From: Deinobacterium chartae | Lineage (GTDB): Bacteria > Deinococcota > Deinococci > Deinococcales > Deinococcaceae | Length of the DNA: 64,000 nt | Direction: 5' to 3' | Assembly: GCF_014202645.1 (NCBI RefSeq) | Contig: NZ_JACHHG010000002.1 | Coordinates: 226,180 to 290,179, forward strand | Shown here: piece after piece, positions 62,691 through 64,000 of the stretch | How the letters are laid out: every line of letters begins with the position of its first letter | Position numbering within the stretch: position 1 is the stretch's first letter | The notes under the pieces: generated by a model | Told to the model about the DNA's origin: nothing | Database searches by the model: none | What the model saw: the letters and a program-made list of their open reading frames with translations, nothing else | Position numbers and translations under genes: made by a program

Positions 62691-64000
62691 TTACTTGATA
62701 AACGCCTTGGAGAGGTTCATGTTGATCCACGAGTAGTTGACCTCCACGCCCTGCAGACGGCTCGACTTGGCGTAGCTGGTGTAAGGGTAGTACAGGGTCA
62801 GCAGCGGCAGGTCGGACGCGATCTGTTTTTGCACCTCGAGGTAGGCCTTCTGGCGCTCGGCGCTGTCGTTGCTGCGGCGGGCCTGCAGCAGCAGCTTGTC
62901 CACCTTGGGGTTCTTGTACAGGGCGTAGTTGTTGGTGCCGATCTCGCTGGAGTGGAACAGCGCGTACAGCGCGTAGTCGGCGTCCAGGGTCACGGTGCCC
63001 CACGAGCTGAGGTACAGGCCGTGGTTGGGCTTGACGACCTCCTGCACAAAGGCCGAGTACTCGAGCAGCTTGACGTTGACCTTGACGCCGATCTGGCCGA
63101 GCTGGAACTGGATGGCCTGGGCCAGCTGCGGGAACTCGCCGGTGTTGGTGGAGATCAGGTCAATGCTGAAGCCGTTCTTGTAGCCGGCCTCGGCCAGCAG
63201 GCGCTTGGCCTTGGCGACGTCGTACTCGGGCGAGGCGACGCCCTTGGCAGCACCCCATACGGTGGGCGGAACCGGCACGCTGGCCTTGACGGCCATGCCG
63301 CCGCGCAACTGGTTCACGATGGCGTCGCGGTCGATGGCGGCGGCGAGGGCCTGACGCACCTTGGGCAGGCGGGTGGGGCCGCTTTGGGTGTTGAAGCCGA
63401 AGTAGGTCGAGCCCCAGCCCAGCGACTTCGCCACGTCGATGCGCGGGTTGTTCTCGAGTTCCTTGACGCGCTCGGGCGGCAGGTTCACGATCAGGTCCAC
63501 CGCGCCCGAGCGCAGCTCGACCACCTGGGTGGCGGTTTCGGGGATGGTGCGGAACACGATCTTGTCGAGCTTGGGGGCACCGTTCCAGTAGTTCTTGTTG
63601 GCGACCAGGGTCACCTGGTCACCGGTCTTCCAGGCGTCAAACGCGAAGGGGCCGGTACCCACCGGGCTGCGGCCAAAGTTCTTGCCGGCCTTTTTGGCAG
63701 CGGTGGGGCTCACGATGGCGGTGACCGGGTGGGTCAGGTGCGCCAGCAGCGGTCCGAAGGGGTAGCGGGTGGTGATCTCGACCGTGTCGGCGTCCACGAC
63801 CTTGACGTCCTTGACCACGTCGAGCACGTAGGCACCAGGGGCCTTGTTGGCCGGATCGATCAGGCGCTCGATCGAGTACTTGACGGCCTCGGCGTTGAAG
63901 GGGGTGCCGTCTTGGAAGCGCACGCCGCGGCGCAGCTCGAAACGCCAGCGGGTGGGGCTCAGGGCCTTCCAGGAAGTGGCCAGACCCGGCTGGATGCCGT
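62691..64000 (-). CDS. Peptide ABC transporter substrate-binding protein (N-terminus outside window)
   Basis: The frame is open to the right edge (last complete codon begins at 63998), so the start and signal peptide lie beyond 64000. The visible 436 residues match family 5 solute-binding proteins: GLATSWKALSP..WRFELRRGVRFQDGTPFNA, VKYSIERLIDP, VGTGPFAFDAWKTGD and VRQALAAAIDRDAIV. First gene of the Dpp-type operon. A GTG at 63923 is internal. Confidence 0.9.
   Translation of the reverse strand, partial: GIQPGLATSWKALSPTRWRFELRRGVRFQDGTPFNAEAVKYSIERLIDPANKAPGAYVLDVVKDVKVVDADTVEITTRYPFGPLLAHLTHPVTAIVSPTAAKKAGKNFGRSPVGTGPFAFDAWKTGDQVTLVANKNYWNGAPKLDKIVFRTIPETATQVVELRSGAVDLIVNLPPERVKELENNPRIDVAKSLGWGSTYFGFNTQSGPTRLPKVRQALAAAIDRDAIVNQLRGGMAVKASVPVPPTVWGAAKGVASPEYDVAKAKRLLAEAGYKNGFSIDLISTNTGEFPQLAQAIQFQLGQIGVKVNVKLLEYSAFVQEVVKPNHGLYLSSWGTVTLDADYALYALFHSSEIGTNNYALYKNPKVDKLLLQARRSNDSAERQKAYLEVQKQIASDLPLLTLYYPYTSYAKSSRLQGVEVNYSWINMNLSKAFIK

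Overview
The window is GC-rich (about two thirds G+C by eye) chromosomal DNA from a Deinococcus-type bacterium (Deinococcaceae; species not identifiable from sequence alone). Supporting signs are a gyrA promoter carrying a 17-bp palindrome of the radiation/desiccation response motif type (26798-26814), a DdrI/SdrP-like CRP regulator, repeated use of leaderless starts (a TANNNT -10 box only 5-7 nt before ATG/GTG), and general family content. I see no insertion sequence, prophage, CRISPR array or rRNA. There is one tRNA, tRNA-Ser(GGA).

Layout. 1-8.3 kb: end of a TerC-like gene, a beta-propeller protein, a HAD phosphatase, an Ala/Gly-rich 18-residue-repeat protein with an apparent internal start, prmA-rsmE-lipoprotein-pyrophosphatase-like, a GNAT gene, and a PadR-HAAS pair. 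8.3-13.9 kb: a LacI regulator behind a 42-bp perfect palindrome; a T-box leader controlling a tandem-Nudix gene and valS; moaB. 13.9-20.7 kb: a peptidoglycan-binding M15-like lipoprotein, a large alpha-amylase lipoprotein, a TrmB regulator and a Ctp protease. 20.9-26.7 kb: ftsE-ftsX-EnvC-like, rpsP-khpA, rimM-trmD, and a Lon N-domain protein. 26.8-33.1 kb: gyrA, the CRP regulator, two unrelated ferredoxin-NADP reductase types in tandem, and tRNA-Ser.

33-41.4 kb: mixed housekeeping genes, including a DUF402 protein, an M20 peptidase, a phosphoesterase, an AraC regulator, an HspR-like MerR repressor in which the whole DNA-binding unit is duplicated, a YkgJ protein and an acyl-CoA carboxylase beta subunit. 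41.4-47.3 kb: a LacI-controlled beta-glucoside system (LacI, binding protein, two permeases, GH1 beta-glucosidase) with related operator sites before both the regulator and the transporter. 47.3-53.1 kb: a SorC regulator and a glycerophosphodiester uptake operon (binding protein, two permeases, exported GDPD), with a cytosolic GDPD divergent from it. 53.1-60.1 kb: Nudix, a self-controlled TetR with a membrane protein, a LysN-like aminotransferase, GNAT, two tiny paralogous unknown proteins, the two-subunit L-serine dehydratase and an exported alpha/beta hydrolase. 60.2-64 kb: DUF1684 and a Dpp-type peptide ABC transporter running off the right edge.

Two features cut across the whole region. 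Leaderless promoters are common and help fix many starts. The hexamer CTCGAG is strongly over-represented (20 copies counted in the first 5 kb against about 2 expected from base composition), mainly because Leu-Glu pairs are written CTC GAG, but also between genes. Best candidates for new biology are the duplicated HspR, the 18-residue-repeat protein with its internal start, the T-box/Nudix/valS arrangement, the very long LacI palindrome, the TetR promoter hairpin and the pair of tiny paralogs.
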